DNA from: Xylocopa sonorina
Lineage: Eukaryota; Arthropoda; Insecta; Hymenoptera; Apidae
Length of the DNA stretch: 64,000 nt
Assembly: GCF_050948175.1 (NCBI RefSeq)
Contig: NC_135207.1
Coordinates: forward strand, 372,001-436,000
Direction: 5' to 3'
In this document: positions 22,841 to 33,600 of the stretch, piece after piece
How positions within the stretch are numbered: position 1 is the stretch's first letter
How the letters are laid out: each line of letters begins with the position of its first letter
Made by a program: the position numbers and the translations under genes
The notes under the pieces: generated by a model
Database searches by the model: none
Told to the model about the DNA's origin: nothing
What the model saw: the letters and a program-made list of their open reading frames with translations, nothing else

Positions 22841-25159
22841 CTAGCTCTCCTTCACGATAAATTCTAGCTTTTTGTCTACACTTGTTAAAAGTTCACCTAT
22901 TCTCTTGTTGGATCCTGGATATATTTTTCCTTGCTTGAGTCGTACTTCACCTCGTTTATCTTGAAAACGTGCGATCCATTCCTTTGCAAGTATTTCTCGG
23001 ATGTCAAGATGACTTATAAGACGCGAATGTGTCACAGAGAGAAGATGAAATGGTGACGCGCCAATACGTCGATGTATTGTTGATTTCAAACATTGTGGTT
23101 CTACTTCTAAACACTTTCATCATTCACAGGGCTTAGGTGCAGCTAATTTTGCTGACAACAGTATGAATGTTCTATTAAGACGTTCAACTTGACCATTAGC
23201 TCTAGGAATTCCGGCTGTAGTTGAAACATGTTCTATGTTTTCTTCTTGACAATATTGCTTGAAATCATTTACTGTGAAAGCCGTTCACCTATCAGAAATA
23301 ATTCGACGCGGATTACAGAAAATAGTAGCTTGCATCTTCAGGCGTGACAAAACTTCAGCTGTAGTAGTAGATTTTGCGACATAAAGCCATGTAAATTTTG
23401 TAAAAACATTTACCACTATAAATATGTACTGATACGTTTTTTTGTTGACGGCAGCGATCCCCGATGATCGATATGAAATATATCAAAAGGAATATTCCCC
23501 TTTCCAGTTGAATTTAAATGACACTCCTGTTTCCCCTGCATCTTTTCGGCTAAGATGCATGCAACGCAATTTCTTACCACCTTTTCAACTTGTTGCCGAA
23601 GATTTGGAATCCAATAATCTTTACGTACGATAGCTTCAGACTTGACCACAGAAAAATGTTCACACTCATGAGCTTGCCTTATTTCATGTATCTGCATCCG
23701 ACATGGTACTACAAGTTGAATATCACTTCCAGACTTTCTGTACAGAAAATTTCCCTGTAGAACATAATCATTCATCTTGTTTTGAAGTACCAAATCTCGA
23801 AGTTTAATTATAGACTCATCTTCTTCCTGTGCTTTCCACAAACGTGTTGTAAGACTTGCATCAGATTCATCGATTAGGAAATTCGAAGGAGGGGGATTTC
23901 TACTAAGCGCATCAACATGTATCATGTTCTTCCCTGGACTATGCTCTATCCGGTAATCAAATTCATCTGACGATAATGCCCATCGCGTAACTCACACACA
24001 AACATCTTTCTTAATCGTTGTAAGAGTAAAAGCTCGGCAATCAATAGCAATAACAAACGAAATTCCTAATAAATGAACTTCTATTTTTTTAACGCGTTTA
24101 CTATTGCTAAAACCTCAAACTCATAGCTACTGTATTTAGATTCAGGAGAAGTTGTCTTACCCCTAGAAAATAATATACAGAGTGAAAAGATTGATCTTCG
24201 TCATTTCTTTGTAATAAAATCGCTCCGTACCCTAACGCAGAAGCATCTGTATGCAACTCCATCTCTACTTCTACTTAATATAAATTTAACATTGATTTCT
24301 CACTCAATAAAAGTTTATGTCGTATGAATGCTTCCTTTTCAGTCGGTCCAAAGCAGAATTTAGCATTCGCTTGCAGAAGGTTAGACAAAGGTCGCGCAAT
24401 TACAGGGTATTCACGAATAAATTTACGAAAATACCCGTTGAGTAAACTTTGTACTTGTTTAATATTTGTCAGCTCTGGAAATCGTCGGACTACATCAGTT
24501 TTAGTGAGGGACGAATACAACCATTGTTGATTACGTGCCCGAGGAATCCGACAGAAGTTTGCACAAAACAACATTCTTCCCAACTGAATATTAAACCGGC
24601 TTCGCTCGCTACAATTAAAATCCTTTTAAGATTTTTGATCCCATGTTCAATATCATTTCATGAAATAATCAAACCATCCATGTATGCTAAAACTATTCTC
24701 TCGCGAATAAGATCTCTAAATATGGTATTTATAAATCTTTGAAAAACTGCTGGAGAATTACATAGACAAAAAGGACTCGTAAGAATTCATAATGACCATC
24801 TGGTACAATAAATGCTGTATACTTTCTATCTAATCTAATTGATCTTCAATCAATTGTAACGGATATCTATATTTAATAATCCTCTTATTAATTTGTCGAT
24901 AATCCACACATAATCTAAACGAATCATTTTTCTTCCGAACGCGAATAACCGGACTCGCATAATCAGAAGTAGATAACTGAGCGACTCCAGCCGCAATCCA
25001 CTGTTCTATCTGCACATTAACAATCTCTTTTTGCGACGATGACAATCGTCTCGTCGATTGATATATAAACTCTTCGCCTTTCAATATTAATTTCATTGCA
25101 ATTTCAGATTCAAAGGTTTTACTCGGCTTGGAATTACTAACAAGATATTCTATTACCAC
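22841..25159 (-). pseudogene. Gypsy 1 pol: RT, RNase H, integrase (broken)
   Basis: In coding order: RT fingers and palm with SPVIRVRKKNDSFRLCVDYR (near 24960); the active-site box reads YMDG instead of YMDD at 24673-24684; connection domain with FRKFIREYPVIARPLSNLL (about 24400); RNase H start MELHTDASALGYGAIL (near 24260). Next come the integrase zinc-binding HHCC segment and a core with FHIDHRG (about 23450) and the conserved Glu in NGQVERLNR (about 23195). A tail at 22841-23089 follows. Several stops and frameshifts split it. The Asp-to-Gly change at the RT active site alone would abolish activity. Confidence 0.88.
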
Positions 25160-25440
25160 TCGCTAATTTACTTCTAACACGTCACTCGTTACATCTATTT
25201 TAAATATTTGCGGTACAATATTTTTTCTTTCAACAATTTTGCGCGTTACTTTTGGTAATGGACGAAAGTTTACTTTACCACCTCTAATGCTAACATCGGT
25301 TACATTTAAGAAATTCATCCGTATCAGCAGCTTGTGCCTAACAATGGTATCGGAGATTACTTTTATACAAATCGGATATGAGTGCCCATCTACGGTAATT
25401 TCTGCTTGAAATTCACCAAATGTCGTATCATTCTTTGAAT

Positions 25441-26813
25441 CTATACCATCGAAATGTAATTGCGTCGTAATTGCGGAGAACCAAGCTTAATATACCCGTC
25501 TGTGCGAATTAAACTAAAATCACTTCCTGAACCTATTAATGCTTCGATCTCGTATCTATTAAGTAAAACATTTTTGAGACACTTTCGGTACGATACTCTT
25601 AATGTCGCGCAGCTCTCTTCACTCGCTTTAGATTTTTTGGGACATTTCGACACAATATGTCCACGTTCTTGACATATAAAACAGTTTATACCGCGATCTA
25701 TCGTTGGGCAATTCACGCTAATATGATCGCGCCTAGCACAATTATAACATCGTACAATATTACCGGTGAACTCTTTTATCTTACCCACATTTACCACCTC
25801 TTCTCGTTCATTTCTGTCGAAACTGTCTTCACACTTTTCAAACTTTGTTGACATTTGTACACTCGACAAACCTTGATCTCGAAGAAATACCTTTTCAAAC
25901 GCTTTCGAAAGTTGATTGGTTGTTGTAAACTGTTGAATACGCGCCTGATTCCGGAGCATTGAATCGGGGATGCTGTCAATCAGACATTCAAGTATTTCTT
26001 CATCATTGATTGGATTTCTTCGTACTCGATTTCCAAGAATGATCTTCTCGTGCAAATATTCATGAAATTTCTGGTTCCTCTTTCATAATCGCTCTTCAAA
26101 TTTCTTCCTTATTTCAATTTTGCTTTGTGGATGATAAAACGTAACTCTTAGCTCTTCCAGCAGTCGGTTGCTTTTCGATTCAGTCCCATACCGATAAGTA
26201 ATAGTGTAACGTTATCTTCTAATTTATATGTCGTCTTTAACAATTTTATCTGTTTCTTCCAAATTTCACTATCACCAGATTTGCCATCAAATTTACCAAG
26301 TAAATGTGCAATTGCCGAAATATTCGTTTGCGGCTGACTAAATTGAGATAAAGCATTACATTCATTGCCATTATTCAATGCCAAGATATTGTCACTGCCA
26401 CTAACAACATCTAATTGTTCGCCTTCAAAATTACGCGTCGATCTTCGCTGCTCATTTTCCAAATTTTGCTCAACCTGTAATTTCCTTCGTATTGCATCTA
26501 AGTCAAGGCGCAACATGACTAACTCATCTTCTGCTAATTCTTTTTCCTTTAAGAAAAAACTAATTTCTCGTTGCTGTAGATTCATTTCTGACTGCACGTT
26601 TGATGATGCACCAGTACAAGACCATTCATTATCTTCACGAACTTCTTTCAGCATGTCATCTATCCACGTTCTGTCTGGGTCAAGATCCATCAAACCGGAA
26701 ATTAATTCAGCTTTCGAACCAGCAGTAGGTGACTTATGCTCCATTAATATCTCCTTTTGCGCAGTAACTGTGGTTTTACTCAAATTTTTCATTTGAAAAT
26801 TTTCACTCGACAC
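25441..26813 (-). pseudogene. Gypsy 1 gag and protease, split
   Basis: The N-terminal 221 codons (26813-26148) are acidic and Gln/Glu-rich with a probable coiled coil. After a break, 26055-25441 holds two perfect CCHC knuckles, CYNCARRDHISVNC and CFICQERGHIVSKC. A retropepsin-like stretch then reads ALIGSGSDFSLI. The expected catalytic triplet is D(S/T)G, and here the Asp codon is GGT (Gly) at 25531-25533, so the protease is dead. Gag packages element RNA, and the protease would cleave the polyprotein. Frame is lost between 26148 and 26055. Confidence 0.88.
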
Positions 26814-27039
26814 TCGCGTTTAAACTCGAATTGTCTCTACTCGTTTAATTTTCGTTCTCACGCTATATCTCATATCTGTACTCGCGTCGCATGAATAACT
26901 TCTCGAACGTTCTAGACCGTCAAGGAATTTTCTCCGACGTTCTGTCTTCAAACACTCGATCATATTCCAATATTTAGAACGTATCCGATTTAATTCTTGA
27001 ATGTCTTCTTGATAATTACCACGCCTGAGCCCCTAAAAT

Positions 27040-27288
27040 TGTAGGAAACTTATTAATTAAAGACAATTACAAGATTTTGTAAATCATTAAATAGTTCCTT
27101 TCAACTCAGATATAACTCCAAAGACTGCAAATGAACAATAGCTTCATCGTTTTAGAACATTCACACGAAAAAACTCATTAACTCCGTACATTCGGTCTCG
27201 CTCGCAATTCAGAATATTCCATGTACATAACATTTTAAACATGAATTATTGATTAGCATTTAAATTAAGATAATTTAATTATCCTTCA
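27040..27288 (-). repeat. Gypsy 1 5' LTR
   Basis: A 249-bp repeat matching 22317-22561. On the minus strand it precedes gag. The sequence just inside it (minus strand ATTTTAGGGGCTCAGG) should hold the primer-binding site but shows no canonical TGG start. Confidence 0.88.
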
Positions 27289-27292
27289 ATAA

Positions 27293-28148
27293 CATTATGC
27301 TTGTATGCTACTACAAATCAAAGGAATGTGAACTCTACAGTTCCTTGAAACGGGATGGTGCTTCATAGTGTCTGCGTGTAAAAGCAATAGAATTCTACTG
27401 CTCCACGCAACGCGAGGTCGTATCCCATGTCAACATTTCAGAGAAAGTATGCTGTAATCTTCTATTCGTAGCACTATGCTTATCTTCTTCTACATTTCAT
27501 CAGAATGTAAATTCTGCAGCTCCATTCAACATGATGGACCTTTAAAGGGTCTGGGCTTCAAGGCAATGAAGTTCTAAGGCTCCATGCAATGCGATGGCGC
27601 ATCTCATTTCAATGTTTCGAAGAATGTAAGCTAGAATCTTCAATGCATAGCACTATGCTTATTTGCTGGAGCTCTTGAAAGGAATGTGAATTATACAGTT
27701 CCATGCAACAGGATGGCGGTTTATAGTGTCTGTGTGTCAAAGCAATGGTGTTCTATTTCTCCGTGCAATGCGATGGCGCGAACCATTTCAACGATTCAAA
27801 ACAAGTTAGCCGTAAAATTGTACGCTTTGAATTATGTTGATCTGTTTCTACATTTCAAAAGAATGCGAATTCTACAGATAAATGCATCGGGCTGGCGTTA
27901 TATAGTGTCTACGTGTATAAGCAATAGAGTTCGAAGGTTACATGCTGTGTGGTGGAGTGTCTCATTTCAATGTTCAAAAGCAAGAATGTTGTAATGTTCT
28001 ATGTATCGCATTATCCTTAACAACATCTACACTTCAAACGAATGTAAATTCGATTGTTTCTTATTATCGGGGTTTCATATTATCTGCTTGTCATAGCTGT
28101 AGTGATCTAATGCTCCACGCAATGCGACGGTACATCTAATTTCTACGT
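27293..28148. repeat. Satellite B array
   Basis: About five plus-oriented ~175-bp monomers that continue directly from the monomer broken by gypsy 1 and end at the TTAG/TTAA next to piggyBac X. ORFs here (for example 27686-27994) are satellite-encoded chance frames. Confidence 0.9.
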
Positions 28149-29396
28149 TTAGCACGTTGACGCCGGCGTGCTTCACTGGTGGGTCACACGTGTCTGTTCC
28201 GTGAGGCAGTGTGCATCTCCGATGGGTCACACGCGTCTATTTCGTGGGCCGGCGTGCATCACGATGGGTCGAACTTATGTTTCAAAAAGTAGATAGTACA
28301 GAATAAGTTTATTTTTCAATTCTCAGTATTATAAACAGACATTCAATATTTAAAACATAACAAATCAATATCATAAACCTAACATAATTATTTAATTTTT
28401 TTATGTAATTTTTCAAAACATGTTGGGAAGAGTTCCGGTTGGCCCTTATATCAATTACAACAGGTCTTTACTTTTATCGCCTTATTCGCGGTATACTGCC
28501 TAACATTTATTCTAGACATACGTTTATAACATTCTTTACATCGCTGTCTCGTTTTTCTCGCGCATCCTTGGAACGACCGCAGAAAATGTGTACGTTTCTT
28601 GGGCACTGCTTCAGTTTCAGATGACGATTGTTCACCGTAATGATCCACTGTACTGAGGAGATAATCAATAATTTTTTCGCGGAAGTTTATTATTTTCATA
28701 CCTTTGGTACTCCATTTTCTATGTATATAATTGGTATTGACGAGAGAAGTTCAGCATACTATTTCGATAATTATTTTTCTATTCCACTTAACTGTTCTGC
28801 GTAATCAACTGTGATAAGAAAACATCTGGTCGGATGGTCAAACCCCTTCTCAGCTTTGTTATAAAGGAACACTGTGTCCGGCTTTAACTTATTATTACTA
28901 CCCTGGACAATAACACATTCGTGGTTTTCAGAAGTGGCTAGTATGCATACCGACCTCCTATCTGTCCACTTCAAAAATTTAAACCCGCTCCGATTTTGAA
29001 AATACATAAAGCCACCCCGTTGAAGTCTCCGTTTAGCCTGCAGCGGAAAAAATTTTCTATTAATTTTTACTGTATCATAAATAAATGTTACCCTTTGCAG
29101 AAGTTTCTCGGCCAAAGAGATACAAGTATGTAAACTATTTGCGTATAATACGCGGCGTTCAAATAATAATTCACCCTCCAATGTGATAACTACAGCATGC
29201 GCATATGCTTTCTCTATTCTGGTTGCATTATTTTGGGCGCAAATAAGAATATTATGTGTGTATCCTTCCGGAAGATACAGTTTACAAAGTTTTATATCAC
29301 ATATATGCCCCTTTCCTGGGATATATTGGCAAAAATTGTGGCGTCCTCGCCATGGAACCGTGATTTCATCGATTATAATATTTTTACCGGGCTTAA

Positions 29397-31398
29397 CACA
29401 TTAAGTGCTACGTCAGTCCCCAGGGACTGACAGTGAACTTTCCTTTCAGGCGGCGTCAGTCCCCAGGGACTGACACTCGACGTTTCATTTGGACAACGTA
29501 GATTCTAGGGACCGACAGCGAACTTCTTGTATGATCGACATCGGTGCATGAGACCGGTATATTAAAGAGTTAAATTATTGGTGACAATTAAAAAATTTAT
29601 ACTAATATTTAATGAAGTTTATTAAAACATTTAAAACAAAGATGTGGCTGTGATGTGCACATATTACAGTATGTAGTAACTTTCTTTGTCATTTTCCTCG
29701 CTAACTGGCGTCCGTACATTTTTGTGTTTGTGCTATAACATTCAACACAATATTTTCGTACTTTATGCGCTTTTCCTTCCTTCTTATGAAATTTGTGAAT
29801 TCGTCTACTTGTATCGGCCCTAATTGGGGTTTCCTCATGTGATTGTCGTGTGGGAGCATTTACCAATTGTTTTCGAAATGTTGTAATTGACATCTTTCTT
29901 CCTGTTACATTTTGGAACATATGTAACGCATTCAAGACGGCAATATTCAAAAGAAGATCGAATGCCAGTTTTCTATACCACTTTAGTGACCTTCTAAGTG
30001 GACTGCTGTAAGCACTCATTCGATCAGACAGATTAATCGCTGTTTTACCTTTATTATAATCAATAATAATTTTTTGTTTGTAGGATACCCCTGTTCTTGT
30101 TATTACAGTTTTCATTTCATCAGAATGCTTGATCGAAAGAACTAAAACATCCCTCTTTTCTTTCCATTTCATGATTGTAATCCCTCTACTGTTCTCTTGA
30201 GCAATGACTTCTCCGCGTCACAGTTTGGCTGTCACAACTTTACTTAGATTGCCTTTTCGATTTGGTCGAAGAGTACCAACCAAATGCATTTAATCGTATT
30301 TTTTGTTATGAGTTTGTTTGCTAAATCCACACTCGTATAATAATTATCCGTGTATAAAGGATTGTCTTTCTGAAACACATTTTCGCATAAATTCATGACA
30401 ACATTTGTGGGTGCTACAGCATAAAGAAGCTTGGATAAAGAAATACATTTCTTTTATCCAATGATTTGCCGGTGTAAATGCAAAGATTATATGTGTAATG
30501 ATTATCACAGCACAATTTAAGTATTTTTGTCGGTAAAATGCAGCATTCTCAACAGAATTTGAAATCTGTTTCTACTCATAATTTTCCGCGAGAAAGTTTG
30601 AATAAACAATGGATTCTTAAACCAATACAGATACAAAGATGAGAGCTTTACTAATCCTGTCCACAAAACCAGTTCAAAAAACTTCTTTATTTCGTCCTTA
30701 GCTGCTGGCACCCACTTTTCAACACGTTTGGATGCGATTTGTGGCGCATAAATATTTGTTTATTTGCTTATATGTAGAAATAGTTTACCCGTTACATAAA
30801 GGCCGTAAAAATCTTCCACTGTGCTACAATTTTACATTTCTTCATGAGCGAGTTTGGCACCATAGGGACTTGAGAAAGGTATAATGTTTGGCTGGTTGCC
30901 TCGCGGATCGAACCAATCATTTGGATCACTTGTTTCAGTATTCCTTAGTGAACTACTAGATGAATTGTCACTATCTGAAGATGGTAATGGTATTACACGC
31001 CGACATTTGCGTGGTACAAATGGCTCACTCGATGAGTGACTATCTGTTCCTCCTCTCAACATTTTTAGTTGATGAATACCACAACTTTTTCAAAATAGTC
31101 ACAATAAAACTGAATTCTCTCTGCTACAGCAGGTCTTTATACTCCGGTGGCTCTATCACGATGACTCTCACCTCGTATTTGCTCTTTAGCCTCTCTGGCA
31201 TTCTCCATCCCATTATCTTATGTTTATGCATTGTATACAAATGCATTGTTTATATCATTTCGACAGTCCAAGCGAAACGGATACAACGTATCAAAGATAT
31301 CGTTTGTTTATATCCATCAGTCAAGCGTTCGGCATCAAGTGCTCACGCGCTGCCGCCTGAGAGAGATGTATAGCAAGATCGGAGTAGCACTGAACGTG
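29397..31398 (-). mobile_element. piggyBac-like transposon Y nested in X
   Basis: Inverted termini CACATTAAGTGCTAC (left, 29397) and CACGTTCAGTGCTAC (right, read inward) flank a 2.0-kb element. Target duplications are TTAA at 29393-29396 and TCAA at 31399-31402 (complement TTGA, one mutated base). Removing Y rejoins X coding at ...FKNT-VKPG. Two subterminal palindromes GTCAGTCCCCAGGGACTGAC lie near 29415-29480. The MITE at 34304-34612 has the same end architecture. Confidence 0.88.
29609..31062 (-). pseudogene. piggyBac transposase Y, multiply broken
   Basis: The N-terminus (31062-30832) is Ser/Asp-rich and ends NIIPFSSPYGAKLAHEE. The middle part at 30711-30517 has LVLWTGLVKLSSLYLYWF and RFQILLRMLHFTD. 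A further frame near 30340 gives LYTDNYYTSVDLANKL with the second catalytic Asp. The C-terminal piece (30172-29609) has NKGKTAINLSDRMSAY, where Asn replaces the third catalytic Asp, and a Cys-rich end (CNMCTSQPHLCFKC). The region with the first Asp is missing or unreadable. Confidence 0.83.
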
Positions 31399-31689
31399 TC
31401 AACAGTATTTTTGAAAGTGTAGACAATTGCGTTAACAGTAATTCTATGTTTATACAAACGGTCCTCAGTCCTAGCCGTGGAAATAATGGTGAAATGAAAA
31501 TATCTATGTATCGATATAAACCGATCGCGCTTCATCGCGTTTTCTATTCGATCGTTCGTATACATTTCCTGTTGAGATCAATATAATGTAATTTCAGGTA
31601 GGGGCGCTACAACTCATATAAGCAGGACACCAATAAAAATGTTTAGTTCGTTCTCTGTCACAGGCTTCCTGGCCAGTTGGTGCTTAGAA

Positions 31690-32715
31690 GAAAAGAAAAT
31701 TTTAAAGCATACATGCAGATAAGCATAATGCTATACATAGAAAATAACAACTTGCTTATCTTGAAACGTTGGAATGAGATGCGCCATAGCATTGCATGGA
31801 GCATTAGAACTTCATTGCTTTTACACGCAGTCACGATGAAGCGTTATCCCGTTGCATGAAAATATAGAATTCGCATTCTCTGTAAATGTAGAAGCAGACA
31901 ATCATACTGCTATGTTTAGAAGCTTTCTTACTTTGAAACGTTTAAACGAGATGCGACGTCGCATTGTATGAAGTATTAGAAATCTATTGCATCGACACGA
32001 AAATATCTAGAAACGCTATCCCCTTGCAAGGTGGTGTAGGCTTCACATTCTTTTGAAGTGTAGATGCAGATAAACATAACGCGCTGCACAGAATATTTCA
32101 TCTGAGCATGTAACATTGGAATGAGGTGAGACATCGCGCTGAATGAAATACTAGAACTCTATTGCATCGACTCGTAGATATGTAGAAACGCTATGCCGTT
32201 GTAAGGAAGGTTAGGATTCACATTATTTTGAAATGTAGAAGCAGATAAGTATAATCCATTGCAAAATACGTTACAACTCACCAACTTTGAAACGTTCAAA
32301 TGAAATACGTTATCGCGATATATGATGCATAAGAACTGTAATGCTTTGGCATACCGACACTATGAAACGCGATCGCGTTGCATGAAATATTCGTAATCTG
32401 ATTCTTCTGAAGAGGAGTAGCAGACGAGCATATTGCATTGCATAAGGCATTACTACTCACTTGCTTTGAAACGTTGGAATGAAATGTCTCATCACGATAC
32501 ATGAAGCATTAGAACTCTATTTCTTTGATACTTACGAATCTTATGAATCCTACGGTTGCATGCAATGTGATGGCGTTTCGTAGTGTCTGCGTTCCAATGC
32601 ATAAGAGTTCTAATACTTCATGTAACGTGTGTGCTCATCTCATTTCAACGTTTCAAGGTTAGTTATTTGTAATGTTTTATGCATTGCATTATACTTACTT
32701 GCTGCTGCTCTGGCG
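31690..32715. repeat. Satellite B, mostly inverted, orientation switch at ~32550
   Basis: Monomers from 31690 to about 32540 read on the minus strand (AAGCATAATGC...GAAACGTT...ATGAGATGCG). From about 32550 they read on the plus strand. This mirrors the switch at 17890. Junction DNA from 31600 to 31690 is unclassified. Confidence 0.9.
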
Positions 32716-33600
32716 CTTCTAAGTGTAACGTCGTGCGCAGCGCCTGCCACCCATTCCACACATGAGCCTTATCGCACTTCCATCATCAACCCCTGGACTC
32801 AGGCAACCTGCCGCGCACGCCAACAGCACCGGCAACCGGCAGCGTTTACGCGACCACACTTGCATGCGCTCACACACTCCAAGTACCGCTGTGTCACTCG
32901 AACCGACCAGTATACATGACTCGTTCACACCAGGCATCGCTGTTTCACTCTCACCGACGAGCACTACTGTCTCAGTTGTAGTAATGAGTATATCTGCCTC
33001 GCTCGCACCAAAGATGAACACCCTTGTCTACCACGCACGGGGGATTCCGTCCTGCTGGAAGGCGCAGCCGCAACCCATCACCTCAAGTTCAGGGAGCTGA
33101 CTTTACCTGAACCTGTATTCTAGCTTTGAGCCTCTTACATACATATATATACTATACATATACTATATCCGGACTAATGTATTGCTGCGTATAAGAATTC
33201 ATAAATCCAAGTTACACACGTTAACAATGTAAAACACGAACAACACACACGTAACAGTAAGTTCATGCTATACTATTTCATTATACTATTTGATAAGTTA
33301 AACGCGAAAGACGCGCTGCTAGTCCCACCATGAGACGCGAGTCTCCACTTGCTGGACTGGATGCTCCTCGCAACGATCCGTTAATCCCCCACTCGCTGGG
33401 CCACATGCCTTCATGATTTTTCAAGTAAATATTTCAAATTGGTATAAATATTAATACATATTTTGTGTTTTAGTTCATTCTAAATACAATATCTCCTTAA
33501 CATATCCATTACATCTAAAATCCTATCTAATTTCATATCACTTCATGATGTTTTAATTAAATATTTGAAATTGGTTTATATGATTATACTTATCATGTAT
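32716..33600 (-). repeat. Unclassified arm unit (right copy)
   Basis: Mirror of 16726-17689. The ORFs on both strands (minus 32719-33021, plus 32762-33100) remain open despite about ten amino-acid differences from the left copy. That may only reflect a stop-poor composition. No family recognised. Confidence 0.5.

Larger units (their letters stand above)
22317..27288 (-). mobile_element. Ty3/gypsy retrotransposon 1, both LTRs, 4-bp TSD
   Basis: A complete 4.97-kb element on the minus strand inside satellite B. LTRs of ~245-249 bp (22317-22561 and 27040-27288) run TGTAGGAAAC to ATCCTTCA on the plus strand. ATAA flanks both ends (22313-22316 and 27289-27292). The order gag, protease, RT, RNase H, integrase is that of Ty3/gypsy; there is no envelope-like ORF. 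By eye the two LTRs differ at well over 10% of positions, so the insertion is old. A solo LTR of the same family lies at 54355-54601. Confidence 0.92.
28451..31565 (-). pseudogene. piggyBac transposase X, interrupted by element Y
   Basis: The N-terminal piece (31565-31403) reads MKRDRFISIHRYFHF...FKNT and stops at the insertion of Y. Coding resumes at about 29392 with KPGKNIIIDE, which contains the first catalytic Asp (normally Asp-Glu-Ser-Met). A LLFERRVLYANS stretch follows, where the second Asp of the usual TDxYY motif is replaced. EKGFDHPT stands near the third Asp site. The C-terminus (28699-28451) is Cys/Arg-rich (QRCKECYKRM). Several shifts exist. The closest relative in this window is piggyBac Z at 54630-56233. 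Confidence 0.82.
28153..31600 (-). mobile_element. piggyBac-like transposon X, host of a nested element
   Basis: Starts CACGTTGACGCCGGCGTGC after TTAG (28149-28152, probably a mutated TTAA). Subterminal repeats of GATGGGTCACACGCGTCT type fill 28170-28270. Coding parts lie on both sides of a second element (29397-31398). The distal end is not clear: homology to transposase stops near 31600, and no matching inverted terminus is seen before satellite begins at about 31690. Satellite orientation is plus on the left and minus on the right, so X sits at or near the centre of the inverted duplication. Confidence 0.75.
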
